Below are positions 8,661-17,531 of a stretch of 55,244 nucleotides of DNA, one piece after another. This DNA comes from Acidobacteriota bacterium (GTDB lineage: Bacteria > Acidobacteriota > JAAYUB01). The stretch is from positions 1-55,244 of the forward strand of contig JAKQOW010000073.1 of assembly GCA_029565065.1 (NCBI GenBank). The letters run 5' to 3'. The translations under genes were made by a program, and so were the position numbers. The notes beneath the pieces are model-generated. The model did not search any database and was not told the origin of the DNA. It was given only the letters and a program-made list of their open reading frames with translations. Positions within the stretch are counted from its first letter, which is position 1, and each line of letters starts with the position of its first letter.

Positions 8661-10178
8661 ATGCCGCGAACCGTTGTGCCCTTCATCGCGTGGGTTGGAT
8701 TGTTGACGCTGGCGGCACTCGTTTCGAACTGCGCCACGCCGCCGCCGGAACCGTCCGAGGTGGTGATCGCCCTGCCCGGCCTGCCGCTCACCCTGATGCC
8801 CCACGCCCGGTCCGAATCCCTCACCTCCAGCTATTTGTCCAACATGTTCGAAGGACTGGCCGGCTTTGACCGCGACATGAAGCTGGTGCCCCTGCTGGCC
8901 GTCAGCTGGGAGAATCCCGACGCCCTCACCTGGCTGTTTCGGTTGCGCCGGGGGGTGACGTTTCATGACGGCACCCCGTTGACCGCCGACGATGTGGTCT
9001 TCTCCATCCTGCGGGCGCGGAACGATCCCGCCTCCGCCTTGCGCAGCAACTGCGCCGACATCGCCACCGTCACTCGCGAGGGTGATGATGTCGTGCGGGT
9101 CACCACCACCCGGCCGCTGCCCGTGCTGCTCCAGAAGCTGCGCGTCGTCTTCATCCTGCCCCGGCGCCGTTTCGAGCGGGAGGGCGCGGACGCGTTCGCC
9201 CGGCGGCCGGTGGGAACCGGACCGTACCGCTTCGTCGCCGAGACCGCCGGTCAGGAGATCCGGCTGGCCGCCTACGACGGGTATTGGGGCGGCCCGTCCG
9301 GTTTCACCGCCGTGCGGTTCGTCCGGTTCCAGTCCGGTGAAGAGGCGGAATCCCTCCTGCGCAGCGGTCGGGTCGACCTGGCCGCCAACATCCCGCCCCC
9401 CGCGGCGACGGCTCTGGCCACCCGGCCGCTCCCCGGGCTGGAGGTGATCCGCAACCGGAGCCTGATGGTCCTGCTGCTGGGCATGGACACGCGGGTGCCG
9501 CCGTTTGACGACATCCGGCTGCGCCGCGCTCTGGCCCTGGCAGTGGACCGCCCGGCGCTGGTGACGGAGCTCCGCCACGGCTATGCATCTCCAGCCAACC
9601 AGCTGGTGCCGCCGGCTGTGTTCGGGTTCATTCCCGACCTCCCGGAATTTCCCTATGAACCGGCTGGCGCCCGCCGGTTGCTGGTCGAAGCCGGTCACCC
9701 GGACGGGATCGACGTGACCCTGTTGCTGCCGGTGTCACGCCGCTCACTGGCGGAAGCGCTCCAGCGGCAGATGGCCCCCGCAGGCATCCGCCTGCGCCTG
9801 GATGCCCGCGAGCGTGAAGCCTTCTGGCCCCTGGCGGATACGGCCCCGTTCTTTCTGATGGGCGTCGCCTCCACCACCGGCGACGCCTCCGACGTGTTCG
9901 AGGACATGATCCACTCCACCACGGAGCTCTACGGACGGGACAACCACGGCCGCTTCGCGGTGGCGGAACTCGACCGCCTCATCGAGAGCTTGAATGGCTA
10001 CTGGGCCCGAACCCAGCGCCTCGACGCCCTCCAGCAGGTGATGGCCCGGGTGATGGCTGAAGTCCCCCGCGTCCCGCTCATCACCGAAGATCTCCTCTAC
10101 GCGCGTTCGGCGCACATCGACTACCCCCCCCGCGTGGATAATTACGTCCTGGCTCATGAGATCGGCCGGCGGCCTTGA
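8661..10178 (+). CDS. Family 5 extracytoplasmic solute-binding lipoprotein (paralog 1)
   Basis: The 505-aa product is a DppA/OppA-type substrate-binding protein, with the conserved GVTFHDGTPLTADDVVFS and RPVGTGPYRF blocks and the usual family length. The N-terminus is a lipoprotein-like signal ending in LVSNC at residue 24; Asn at -1 makes the lipobox weak. The start at 8661 is supported by GGGGAAGG and by its fixed distance from the promoter box shared with both paralogs. No permease or ATPase genes of a Dpp/Opp transporter are nearby. The ligand is unknown. Confidence 0.88.
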   Translation: MPRTVVPFIAWVGLLTLAALVSNCATPPPEPSEVVIALPGLPLTLMPHARSESLTSSYLSNMFEGLAGFDRDMKLVPLLAVSWENPDALTWLFRLRRGVTFHDGTPLTADDVVFSILRARNDPASALRSNCADIATVTREGDDVVRVTTTRPLPVLLQKLRVVFILPRRRFEREGADAFARRPVGTGPYRFVAETAGQEIRLAAYDGYWGGPSGFTAVRFVRFQSGEEAESLLRSGRVDLAANIPPPAATALATRPLPGLEVIRNRSLMVLLLGMDTRVPPFDDIRLRRALALAVDRPALVTELRHGYASPANQLVPPAVFGFIPDLPEFPYEPAGARRLLVEAGHPDGIDVTLLLPVSRRSLAEALQRQMAPAGIRLRLDAREREAFWPLADTAPFFLMGVASTTGDASDVFEDMIHSTTELYGRDNHGRFAVAELDRLIESLNGYWARTQRLDALQQVMARVMAEVPRVPLITEDLLYARSAHIDYPPRVDNYVLAHEIGRRP

Positions 10179-10208
10179 GGCTGGCAGCCGGCTCGCCGCG
10201 ATGAGAGG

Positions 10209-10237
10209 TGGCGTTTTTCACGCCGATCGTTTACAAT
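10209..10237 (+). promoter_or_regulatory. Triplicated promoter box, copy 2
   Basis: TGGCGTTTTTCACGCCGATC then TTACAAT at 10231-10237, with spacing identical to copy 1. The ATG at 10291 is 60 bp after the start of TTACAAT. GATCATCGG just downstream partly mirrors CCGATCG. Confidence 0.7.
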
Positions 10238-10290
10238 TTATTCAGATCATCGGTTGGTAAATCTGATCGCAGCGCGTCCGGCACGGGATC

Positions 10291-11820
10291 ATGTCGCGAA
10301 CCGCAGGAACTTTCTCCGGCTGGCTCGGAGGGCTGGCGTTGCTGGCAGTGCTGGCGTTCGCGCCGGGCTGCACCACGCCGCCATCGGAGAAAGCCGAGGT
10401 GGTGATCGCCCTGCGCGGCATGCCGCTGACGCTGATGCCCCACCGCCGCGCCGAGTCCATCACCACCATGGTCCAGTCCAACTTGTTCGAGGGGCTGGCC
10501 GGCTTCGACCGCGACATGAAGGTGGTGCCCCTGCTGGCGGCGAGCTGGGAGAACCCCGATCTGCTCACCTGGCAGTTCCGGCTGCGCCGGGGCGTGGCGT
10601 TCCACGACGGCAGTCCCCTGACCGCCGCTGACGTGGTCTTCTCCATCCTGCGCGCGCGGGACGATCCGAATTCCGTCCGGCACAGCAACTGCGCCGTCAT
10701 CGCCGCCGTCACCCGCATCGACGACTACACGGTCCGCCTCACCACCACCCGGCCCGACCCGGTGCTGCTCCACCGGTTGCGCACCGTCTTCATCGTGCCC
10801 AAGCGCACGTACGAGCGGCTGGGTGAGGCGGCGTTCACCCGCAATCCCGTCGGCACCGGCCCGTATCGCCTGGTCAACGAAATCCCGGGCGACGAGATCC
10901 GCCTGGCCGCGCACGACGCCTACTGGGGCGGGCGGCCCGAATTCGCTGCTGCGCGGTTCATCCGATTCCAGAGCGCGGATGACGTGGAATCCCTTCTGCG
11001 TGACGGGGCGGCCGACATGGCTGCGGACATCCCCCCCGCCGCCGCGGCCGCCCTCTCGACCCGGCCCGTCGCGGGCATGGACATTATCCGTCACCGCGGT
11101 TTGCTGGTTCGTTACCTGGGCATGGACACCCGGGTGCCACCGTTCCAGGACGTTCGCGTCCGCCGCGCCGTGGCCCTGGCCGTCGACCGTCCGGCGCTGG
11201 TGCTCAAGCTGCGCGACGGCTATGGCATTCCGGCCAACCAGTACGTGTCCCAGTCGGTGTTCGGCTTCAATCCCGGACTGCCCGAGCTGCCGTACGATCC
11301 CGACGGCGCCCGGCGGCTGCTGGCCGAGGCCGGCCACCCGGACGGCGTGACCCTCACGCTGCTGCTCCCTCAGGAGCGCCGGGACGTCGGTGAAGAACTC
11401 CGGCGGCAGATGGCGCCGGCAGGTATTCGCATTCAGTTGAACGCCCTCGAGCGCGAAGCGTACTGGCGGACGGCGGACACGGCGCCGTTTTTTTTGATGG
11501 GCGCCGTGTCGGACACCGGCGACGCCTCCGACATCTTCGAAGACATGATCCATTCGACCACCGGCACCTACGGCCGGGACAACGGCGGCCGTTTCCACAA
11601 TCCGGAGATCGACCGCCTGATCGAGGGCCTGAGCGAACTCTGGAACCGGCCGCAGCGTCTCGCTGCCCTGCAGGAGACCATGGCCCGGACCATGGCCGAG
11701 ATGCCCCGCGTGCCGCTCATCGCCGAGGACATCGTGTTCGGGCAGTCCGTCGGCATCGTCCGATCACCCCGGGTGGACAACTACGTCCTGGTTCGCGAGA
11801 TCCGGCGACGCAATCGATGA
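10291..11820 (+). CDS. Family 5 extracytoplasmic solute-binding lipoprotein (paralog 2)
   Basis: The 509-aa paralog of both neighbours is colinear along its whole length (VVIALRGMPLTLMPH, LFEGLAGFDRDMK, NPVGTGPYRL). The signal peptide ends in FAPGC at residue 27, a better lipobox than paralog 1. By eye it is clearly closer to paralogs 1 and 3 than to generic DppA, so the set arose by local duplication that included the promoter. The start is fixed by the same promoter-to-ATG distance. Confidence 0.88.
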   Translation: MSRTAGTFSGWLGGLALLAVLAFAPGCTTPPSEKAEVVIALRGMPLTLMPHRRAESITTMVQSNLFEGLAGFDRDMKVVPLLAASWENPDLLTWQFRLRRGVAFHDGSPLTAADVVFSILRARDDPNSVRHSNCAVIAAVTRIDDYTVRLTTTRPDPVLLHRLRTVFIVPKRTYERLGEAAFTRNPVGTGPYRLVNEIPGDEIRLAAHDAYWGGRPEFAAARFIRFQSADDVESLLRDGAADMAADIPPAAAAALSTRPVAGMDIIRHRGLLVRYLGMDTRVPPFQDVRVRRAVALAVDRPALVLKLRDGYGIPANQYVSQSVFGFNPGLPELPYDPDGARRLLAEAGHPDGVTLTLLLPQERRDVGEELRRQMAPAGIRIQLNALEREAYWRTADTAPFFLMGAVSDTGDASDIFEDMIHSTTGTYGRDNGGRFHNPEIDRLIEGLSELWNRPQRLAALQETMARTMAEMPRVPLIAEDIVFGQSVGIVRSPRVDNYVLVREIRRRNR

Positions 11821-11878
11821 CCCGGCCGGGGTGATTGCGGACATTCAGGGGCGGAGTTCGGATCTGCCGTCAGGCGCA

Positions 11879-11907
11879 TGGCGTTTCCCGGCCCAATCGG
11901 TTACAAT
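11879..11907 (+). promoter_or_regulatory. Triplicated promoter box, copy 3
   Basis: TGGCGTTTCCCGGCCCAATC then TTACAAT at 11901-11907, with the same 22-bp offset as copies 1 and 2. The ATG at 11960 is 59 bp after the start of TTACAAT, which argues against the longer reading from 11831, since that would place the promoter inside the gene. Confidence 0.7.
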
Positions 11908-11959
11908 CAGTACAGCACATCTTTCGCACACAATGTTCACCTGCGGCTGGTACTGGACC

Positions 11960-13486
11960 ATGCGTCGAGTGACGACATTCATCTCGGGCTGTTGGCGCGC
12001 CCTGACGCTGCTGGCGCTGGCCTGGCTGAGCCCGGGCTGCACCACGCCGCCGCCGGAGAAAACCGAGGTGGTGATCGCCCTGCGCGGCATGCCGCTCACG
12101 CTGGTGCCCCACACGAAGGCGGAAAACATCTCGTTCCTGGTGCAGACCAACTTGTTCGAGGGTCTGGCCGGATTCGACCGCGATATGAAGCTGGTGCCTC
12201 TGCTGGCGGCGAGCTGGGAGAATCCCGACGCCCTCACCTGGCTGTTCCGCCTGCGCCGTGGGGTGACGTTTCACGACGGCACGCCGCTGAGCGCCGACGA
12301 TGTGGTCTTCTCCGTCCTGCGCGCCCGGGATGACCCGGCCTCCGTCCTGCGCAGCAACTGCGCCACCATCGCCGCCGTCACCCGCGAAGGCGACCATACG
12401 GTTCGGATTGTCACCACGAGGCCGCATCCCATCCTGCTGCAAAAACTGCGCACCGTCTTCATCCTGCCCCGACAGCTTTTCGAGCGGATCGGCGCGGACG
12501 CATTCGCCCGGCGGCCGGTGGGAACCGGTCCGTACCGCTTCGTCGCGGAGGTCCCCGGACGGGAAATCCGCATGGCCGCCCACCGCGGTTATTGGGGCGG
12601 GTTACCCGCCTTCGACACCGTCCGGTTCGTCCGGTTCGACACAGCCGCCGAAGTGGAATCGCTTATCCGGAACCGCGAGGCGGACATCGCGGCAAACGTG
12701 ATGTCCGACGTCGCCGCCTCGCTCACCGCGCACCCCGTGCCGGGAATGCGGATTATCCGCCAGCGCAGCCTGATGGTCCGCTACCTGGGATTGGACACAC
12801 GGGTGGCGCCGTTCGACGACCTCCGCGTCCGCCGCGCCCTGGCTCTGGCCGTGGACCGCCCGGCACTGGTGGCCAAGCTGCTTCACGGGTACGGCATCCC
12901 CGCCAATCAGATCGTGACTCCGGCGGTGTTTGGATATCACCCCGACCTCCCCGCCCTGCCGTACGACCCGGCTGCTGCCCGCCGGCTGCTGGCCGAAGCC
13001 GGTTATCCGGACGGCGTGGAGCCCACCCTGCTGGCGCCCCAGACGCGCGCCGAGATAGGCGACGAGTTGCGGCGGCAGATGGCGCCGGCGGGCATCCGCC
13101 TGCAGCTCGATCTCCAGGCGCGGGAACGGTTTTTCCCCATGTCGGATACGGCGCCGTTCTTCCTCCTGGGCGCCTCGTCCACCACCGGCGACGCCTCGGA
13201 CCTGTACGACGACCTGATCCATTCCCGCAGCGAACATTACGGCCGGGACAATCCCGGCCGATTCGAGAACCCGGAGATCGACCGCCTGATCGAAGGCCTG
13301 AACGGGTATTGGAGCCACAAGCAGCGGCTCGCCGCCCTCCAGGACATCATGGTCCGCGTCATGGCCGAGATGCCCCGCGTGCCGCTGTTTTTCGAAGACA
13401 CGATCTTCGTGCAATCAACCGAGCTGGATCATATCCCCCCCGTCGATTCCTTCCTGCGGGCCAGCGACATCCGGCGCCGGCAGTGA
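11960..13486 (+). CDS. Family 5 extracytoplasmic solute-binding lipoprotein (paralog 3)
   Basis: The 508-aa third paralog has a signal peptide MRRVTTFISGCWRAL...LSPGC with a lipobox-like cysteine at residue 27. The binding-protein blocks match the other two (GVTFHDGTPLSADDVVFS, RPVGTGPYRF). The charged C-terminal region differs most from the paralogs (FEDTIFVQSTELDHIPPVDS), as expected if ligand range has drifted. A frame open from 11831 exists but is rejected because the shared promoter box lies inside it. Confidence 0.88.
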   Translation: MRRVTTFISGCWRALTLLALAWLSPGCTTPPPEKTEVVIALRGMPLTLVPHTKAENISFLVQTNLFEGLAGFDRDMKLVPLLAASWENPDALTWLFRLRRGVTFHDGTPLSADDVVFSVLRARDDPASVLRSNCATIAAVTREGDHTVRIVTTRPHPILLQKLRTVFILPRQLFERIGADAFARRPVGTGPYRFVAEVPGREIRMAAHRGYWGGLPAFDTVRFVRFDTAAEVESLIRNREADIAANVMSDVAASLTAHPVPGMRIIRQRSLMVRYLGLDTRVAPFDDLRVRRALALAVDRPALVAKLLHGYGIPANQIVTPAVFGYHPDLPALPYDPAAARRLLAEAGYPDGVEPTLLAPQTRAEIGDELRRQMAPAGIRLQLDLQARERFFPMSDTAPFFLLGASSTTGDASDLYDDLIHSRSEHYGRDNPGRFENPEIDRLIEGLNGYWSHKQRLAALQDIMVRVMAEMPRVPLFFEDTIFVQSTELDHIPPVDSFLRASDIRRRQ

Positions 13487-13598
13487 CCGGGCACGAACCG
13501 ATATCTCCGAAGACTCACCATGATGGATACGGCGGGCACGGGGAGGGTGTGGGTTGAGGGATACGGTCCTCGGTCAGGGGCCAGAACACAACAACGTC

Positions 13599-13691
13599 TT
13601 TGTGTTCTCTGCGCCTGGTGGTGAATCAAGCTGCCCGATGTCCGATTTTCGAGGTCCGATGATCGGGAACGAGCCCCCAGCCCCGAGCCCC
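13599..13691 (-). repeat. Intergenic repeat island 2 (modules I, C, B remnants)
   Basis: Module I is at about 13599-13626 (CTTTGTGTTCTCTGC...GGTGGTGAATC). Its complement recurs at 16398 and 26822. A decayed C (CCGATGTCCGATTTTCGAGG) and a B-like GAGCCCCCAGCCCCGAGC follow up to 13691. The island fills the convergent gap between paralog 3 and the minus-strand gene ending at 13698. Confidence 0.65.
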
Positions 13692-13697
13692 ATCGGA

Positions 13698-14234
13698 TCA
13701 GAGAAACCGCCGGCAGCGCTCGGCGGTCTTTTCCAGCATCTGGCCGGCCAGAATGCCGAAGGTGAGCGTGGCCTCGAGATCGGGTGGTTCGGGGAGCTGC
13801 GCGGCGATGGCAGCCAGCAGGTCCTGGAACGCGGCGCGGTCGCTGAACCGGTCCCGGTAGCGCGCGGCGAGGACGCTGGGGATGGCCTCCGCGTCTCCCG
13901 CGGCCAGTCCATCCAGCCGGTCCCAGGCGCCGGGCCCCGGATCGGGCAGCTCGGCGTCCAGCTCCAGGCCAGCCAGACAGGCGGAGAACAAGGTGAGGAA
14001 TATCCGCCGGCCCTGCCCCGGATTCAGCCGCGCGAGGTGAGCCCGGAACAGCGAGCCGGGATTCAGGAAAAGCCAGTGATCCATCTCCTGGGCGCTCAGC
14101 GCGGCGGCCAGGGCGCGGGCGCGCAGGGCCGGCGGGACCAGGCGGCGGCACTGCCGCACGAAGCGGCGTTCCAGCCGGCCGATGCGCGCCTCGTAATCAC
14201 GGTCGCCGGTACCGAAGATGAACTCGGGCCACAT
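13698..14234 (-). CDS. Hypothetical protein, alpha-helical
   Basis: The 178-aa product is rich in Arg, Ala and Leu and predicted to be all-helical (YEARIGRLERRFVRQCRRLVPPALRARALAAALS...). I recognise no family. The codon pattern is that of neighbouring genes, with high GC at third positions, which supports it being real. The start at 14234 (MWPEFIFGTG) is tentative, with only a weak GGGCG upstream. The longer reading to 14333 begins within the repeat island. Its stop lies 6 bp from the preceding repeats. Confidence 0.5.
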   Translation of the reverse strand: MWPEFIFGTGDRDYEARIGRLERRFVRQCRRLVPPALRARALAAALSAQEMDHWLFLNPGSLFRAHLARLNPGQGRRIFLTLFSACLAGLELDAELPDPGPGAWDRLDGLAAGDAEAIPSVLAARYRDRFSDRAAFQDLLAAIAAQLPEPPDLEATLTFGILAGQMLEKTAERCRRFL

Positions 14235-14321
14235 GCGCCCATTGTCGCCGCAGGCGGGCCTCACTGCCAAGGGAATTCTGCAGGCCGCCCAGCAGCCGGC
14301 CGAATCCCATTTCCTTGCGGG

Positions 14322-14829
14322 TTGACAAATCATGTTGATGGTTGATAGGTGATGGTTGATCGTTGAGGATTGGGGGTTCGTGATCGTAATCGTATTTCGT
14401 GCTCGTGATCGTCATCGAGGCTCGAGGCTAGAGGCTCGTTCCCGCCTCCACCACTCACACTCGTAATCGTAATCGCACTCGTAATCGTGATCGTAATCGT
14501 AATCGTAATCGTCATCGAGCGGGTTGAAGGTTTAAAGGTTCGAAGATTCGCAGGTTCACCGGTTCGAAGGTTCGGGGACGGTTGATCGTTGATAGTTGAT
14601 AGTTGATGGTCGATGGGGAAGTGTGCCAGGAGTTGGGTTTTGTGATCCAGATCCCAGCACCCAGATCCCAGCACCCAGATTCCAGCACCCAGGTCCCGGA
14701 ACCCAGGTCCCGGGTCCGAATTCCGAAATCCGATATCCGATATCCGAAAACCGATGTCCGATCTCCGCCATCCGCGTCCCGATTGATCACCATCAACCAT
14801 CAACTATCAACAATCAACCATCAACAGTT
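14322..14829. repeat. Largest heptad-repeat island (14.3-14.8 kb), inverted arrangement
   Basis: About 500 bp between divergent genes. The left half reads modules on the minus strand: F (TTGATGG units, 14330-14360), A (14380-14410), B (14410-14435), A (14458-14520), G (14524-14580) and F (14577-14615). The right half reads on the plus strand: D (about nine CCCAGCA/CCCAGAT/CCCAGGT units, 14645-14722), C (CCGATAT/CCGATGT, 14724-14785) and F (14788-14829). The two F arrays form an inverted pair bounding the island. No gene is credible within it. Confidence 0.85.
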
Positions 14830-14894
14830 TCTTCTTGGCGACCGGACGGCTTTGCGTGACAATGTGGGGAATCCATGACGGGAGGAATCGCACC

Positions 14895-15596
14895 ATGGCG
14901 GGACTGAAAGCGGGCAAGGCCGGCCGGCGGCTGAGCGGATCCGGACAGGGCGGCAAACGGGGCGCCACCGCCCGCGCCGCCGCCAAGGCCACGGCGGGCA
15001 AGGCCGGGGCGCTCACCGGCTCGGACCTGGCGGTGGCCGGGGTCTTTCTCAGCGGGGTCATCGTCGCCCTGGTGGCGTTCTCCACGGCGGTCCACCCCCT
15101 GAACGAATGGTTCATCGTCAAGCCGGCCCTCGTCGGCATGGCCATCGGCGCGGTGGCCGCGGTGATCCTCCACCGGATCAAGCGGCAGGAGAGCTTCTTC
15201 TTCGTCCTGGCCGTGGTGGCGTTCAGCATGGCGCTCTGGGCCGTCGGCGTCACTCTGGCGTTGAACCGCCCGCTGGACCGGAGCCCGATCAAGCACCACT
15301 TCATCTCCGTGATCAACAAGTACGAGCGCGGCTCGGGCCGCAACGCCGAGTATTTCCTCGAGGTCGACGGCTTCACCGAGGGCGGTGTGACGCTGCGCCA
15401 TCTGCAGGTCCCCGAGGATGTCCATACCGGCGTCGCCGCCGGCGGCCGGGTGGACGTGCTCACCCGGAACGGTTTCTTCGGCCTGACCTACCTGGAGCAG
15501 GTGCAGCTCGTGGGGTTGGACCTGCCGGCGGTGGATGAGCAGAAGCTGCCCGCCGTGCCGCCCACCATCCCGGTGGACGGCCTGCCGGGAAAATGA
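14895..15596 (+). CDS. Membrane protein of unknown function
   Basis: The 233-aa protein has a basic Ala/Gly-rich N-terminus (residues 1-40), three hydrophobic segments (about 48-70, 78-96, 105-127) and a C-terminal soluble domain (KHHFISVINKYERGSGRNAEYFLEVDGF...). The start at 14895 has GGAGGAATC upstream. It lies 43 bp before the rlmB-like gene in the same direction. No family recognised. Confidence 0.7.
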   Translation: MAGLKAGKAGRRLSGSGQGGKRGATARAAAKATAGKAGALTGSDLAVAGVFLSGVIVALVAFSTAVHPLNEWFIVKPALVGMAIGAVAAVILHRIKRQESFFFVLAVVAFSMALWAVGVTLALNRPLDRSPIKHHFISVINKYERGSGRNAEYFLEVDGFTEGGVTLRHLQVPEDVHTGVAAGGRVDVLTRNGFFGLTYLEQVQLVGLDLPAVDEQKLPAVPPTIPVDGLPGK

Positions 15597-15639
15597 CGGC
15601 GCGCGGCCGCGCGGGATTCGAAAACAGGCGAGGTGCGGC

Positions 15640-16365
15640 ATGCCCGTGATCTACGGGATCCATCCGGTGAAGGAAGCCCTGGCGACGGGCGCGGTGGAGC
15701 GGCTGCTGGTCGCGGAGGGGAAGCCCCACCCGCGGATCCACGAGCTGGTGACGGCGGCCCGCGGGCGCGGGATCGAGGTGCGCGCCGTCCCGCGGGCGGT
15801 GCTGGACCGCCACGCCCCCGGCGCCAACCACCAGGGCGTGGTGGCGTTCTCCGCCGGCCGGGCGCTCTGCGACCTGGTGGAGCTGCTCCGGCCGGAGGCG
15901 GGCACGCCGCTGCTGCTGCTGCTGGACGGCGTCGAGGACCCCCACAACCTGGGCGCCATCCTGCGGAGCGCCGACGGCGCCGGCGCCACCGGCGTCATCC
16001 TGCCGAAGCGCCGGTCCGCCCCGCTGTCGGACGCGGTGTGGCGCGCGTCGGCCGGCGCCGCCGCCTACGTGCCGGTGGCCCGCGTGGTCAACGTGGCCGA
16101 GACCATCCGGGCCCTGCAGGCGGACGGCATCCGCGTGGTGGGGGCCGACGCGGCGGCCGGGCGGCCGTTCTACGCCGAGAATCTCACCGGTCCGGTGGCG
16201 CTGGTGCTCGGCGGGGAGGGACAGGGACTGCACCGGCTGGTGCGGGAGCGCTGCGACGCGTTGGTGAACCTGCCCATGCGCGGTCGGGTGTCGTCGCTCA
16301 ACGTGTCGGTGAGCGCGGCGATCCTGCTGTACGAGGCGGTGCGTCAGCGGGCGACGGCGCTGTGA
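15640..16365 (+). CDS. rlmB: SpoU/TrmH-family rRNA 2'-O-methyltransferase
   Basis: The 241-aa product has an N-terminal substrate-binding domain (VIYGIHPVKEALATG, NHQGVVAF) and the SPOUT knot with its three motifs: LLDGVEDPHNLGAILRSA, LVLGGEGQGL and VNLPMRGRVSSLNVSVSAAILLYE. This is the RlmB type that methylates the ribose of a guanosine in 23S rRNA; other TrmH-family targets cannot be excluded. The ATG at 15640 follows a GAGGTGCGGC stretch. Confidence 0.9.
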   Translation: MPVIYGIHPVKEALATGAVERLLVAEGKPHPRIHELVTAARGRGIEVRAVPRAVLDRHAPGANHQGVVAFSAGRALCDLVELLRPEAGTPLLLLLDGVEDPHNLGAILRSADGAGATGVILPKRRSAPLSDAVWRASAGAAAYVPVARVVNVAETIRALQADGIRVVGADAAAGRPFYAENLTGPVALVLGGEGQGLHRLVRERCDALVNLPMRGRVSSLNVSVSAAILLYEAVRQRATAL

Positions 16366-16376
16366 GCGTGGCGTGG

Positions 16377-16395
16377 CGCAGGCGTCCCGCCTGCG
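16377..16395 (+). repeat. REP-like hairpin CGCAGGC-N5-GCCTGCG
   Basis: A perfect 7-bp stem with loop GTCCC, 12 bp after the rlmB stop. It has no T tract, so it is not a classic terminator. The core CAGGC/GCCTG recurs in the hairpins at 22068-22096 and 25840-25882, also just after stop codons. Confidence 0.6.
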
Positions 16396-16397
16396 AG

Positions 16398-16632
16398 TGG
16401 AATCACCACAAAGCCTCGAAGGACACAGAGAAGCCATTCCATTTATCATCGATCATCGGTCATTTAGCATTTGTCATTGGTCTGCGAACCTGCGAACCTG
16501 CGAACCTGTGAACCTGCGAACTTGTAAACGTTATAAACCTTCAATCCGCTCGATGACGATTACGAGCACGATTACGATTACGAATTACGAGCACGATATC
16601 CGATGTCCGAAGTCCGATGTCCGCTGTCCGTG
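16398..16632 (+). repeat. Intergenic repeat island (modules I-G-A-C)
   Basis: Module I (ATCACCACAAAG...ACACAGAG) is at 16398-16430. A TCATCGATCATCGGTCATTT array is at 16444-16485, G (four GCGAACCT units) at 16486-16530, A at 16550-16600 and C (CCGATGTCCGAAGTCCGATG and on) at 16600-16632. The C array runs directly into the -10 box of the next gene. Confidence 0.8.
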
Positions 16633-16633
16633 G

Positions 16634-16645
16634 TAGAATTTCACC
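16634..16645 (+). promoter_or_regulatory. -10 box for an apparently leaderless mRNA
   Basis: TAGAAT at 16634-16639 lies only 6 bp before the ATG at 16646, which would place the transcription start at or next to the start codon. No Shine-Dalgarno is present. The expected -35 position lies inside repeat module C. Confidence 0.5.
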
Positions 16646-17530
16646 ATGATCCACATCGCCGACAACCTTTACCTCGATGCGGCACCGGACTTCGGGCCGG
16701 GGCCGGCGTGCGAGGCCCGACTCATGGATTACATCCGCTCCGGCATCGAAGTGGTGGTGTCGCTGCGGTCCTGGGAGCCGCTGGAGGCGGCCTACACCGT
16801 CCTGCAGCTGGAGTTCCATCACATCCCCATCGATGATTTCGAGACACCCACCGGCGACGACGTCCGCCGCTTCGTGGACCTCGTGACCCGCAACCACAAC
16901 CGCAAGGTGCTGGTCCACTGCAAGGCCGGCCGTGGCCGCTCCGGCACCCTGGCGGCCCTGTATCTCAAGAGCCGCGGAATGGACGGGACGGAAGCCATGC
17001 GGCTGGTGCGGGACGTGCGCCCCGGGGCCATCGAGACGCCCGAGCAGGAGGCGCTGGTGCTGGACTTCGTGTTTCCGGAACCGGTGCCGCGGGCGCGCCT
17101 CGCCACCCCGCCGGCGCCGCATCCGGCGGCACTGCCGCTGCCGGTGGTGGCGGCGGTCATCGTGCGCGACGGCCGGGTTCTGCTGGCCTGCCGCCGCGCC
17201 GGCGACCACCAGGGCGGACGCTGGGAGTTCCCCGGCGGCAAGCTCCATCCCGGCGAGACGCCGGCCGCGTCGCTGGCGCGCGAGCTGGCCGAGGAGCTGG
17301 ACATCGCCGTGGCGGTGGAGGAGCCGCTGGCGTTCGTCTACTGGGAGTACCCGGAGAAGCGGATCCTGTTGCTGTTCTACCGCTGCCGCATCACCGCCGG
17401 CGAGCCGCACCCCGTGGAGTGCGCCGCGGTGGACTATTTCCCGCCGGCGGACCTGGAAACCATGGACCTGGCCGAAGCCGACCGCGCGGCGCTGCCGGCC
17501 CTGCTTCGGGCGATGGCGGGGAACAGTTAA
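16646..17530 (+). CDS. Dual-specificity phosphatase-NUDIX hydrolase fusion
   Basis: A 294-aa, two-domain protein. Residues 1-150 are a DSP/tyrosine-phosphatase-like domain with the CX5R loop VHCKAGRGRSGT (nucleophile Cys92, Arg98) and a general-acid candidate in the IDDFETP loop. Residues about 165-290 are a MutT-like NUDIX domain with a complete Nudix box (GGKLHPGETPAASLARELAE then ELDI, from about residue 197). Separate DSPs and MutT proteins are common; one chain carrying both intact active sites is unusual in my experience. The substrate could be a nucleotide derivative processed in two steps. The last codons and stop (GGGAACAGTTAA) run into repeat module H. Confidence 0.85.
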   Translation: MIHIADNLYLDAAPDFGPGPACEARLMDYIRSGIEVVVSLRSWEPLEAAYTVLQLEFHHIPIDDFETPTGDDVRRFVDLVTRNHNRKVLVHCKAGRGRSGTLAALYLKSRGMDGTEAMRLVRDVRPGAIETPEQEALVLDFVFPEPVPRARLATPPAPHPAALPLPVVAAVIVRDGRVLLACRRAGDHQGGRWEFPGGKLHPGETPAASLARELAEELDIAVAVEEPLAFVYWEYPEKRILLLFYRCRITAGEPHPVECAAVDYFPPADLETMDLAEADRAALPALLRAMAGNS

Positions 17531-17531
17531 A

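Noticed and set aside
16377..16395. Classic intrinsic terminators after rlmB, tolC and the TPR gene
   Set aside because: Strong stems but no T tract, unlike the rpsU terminator at 33342-33379.
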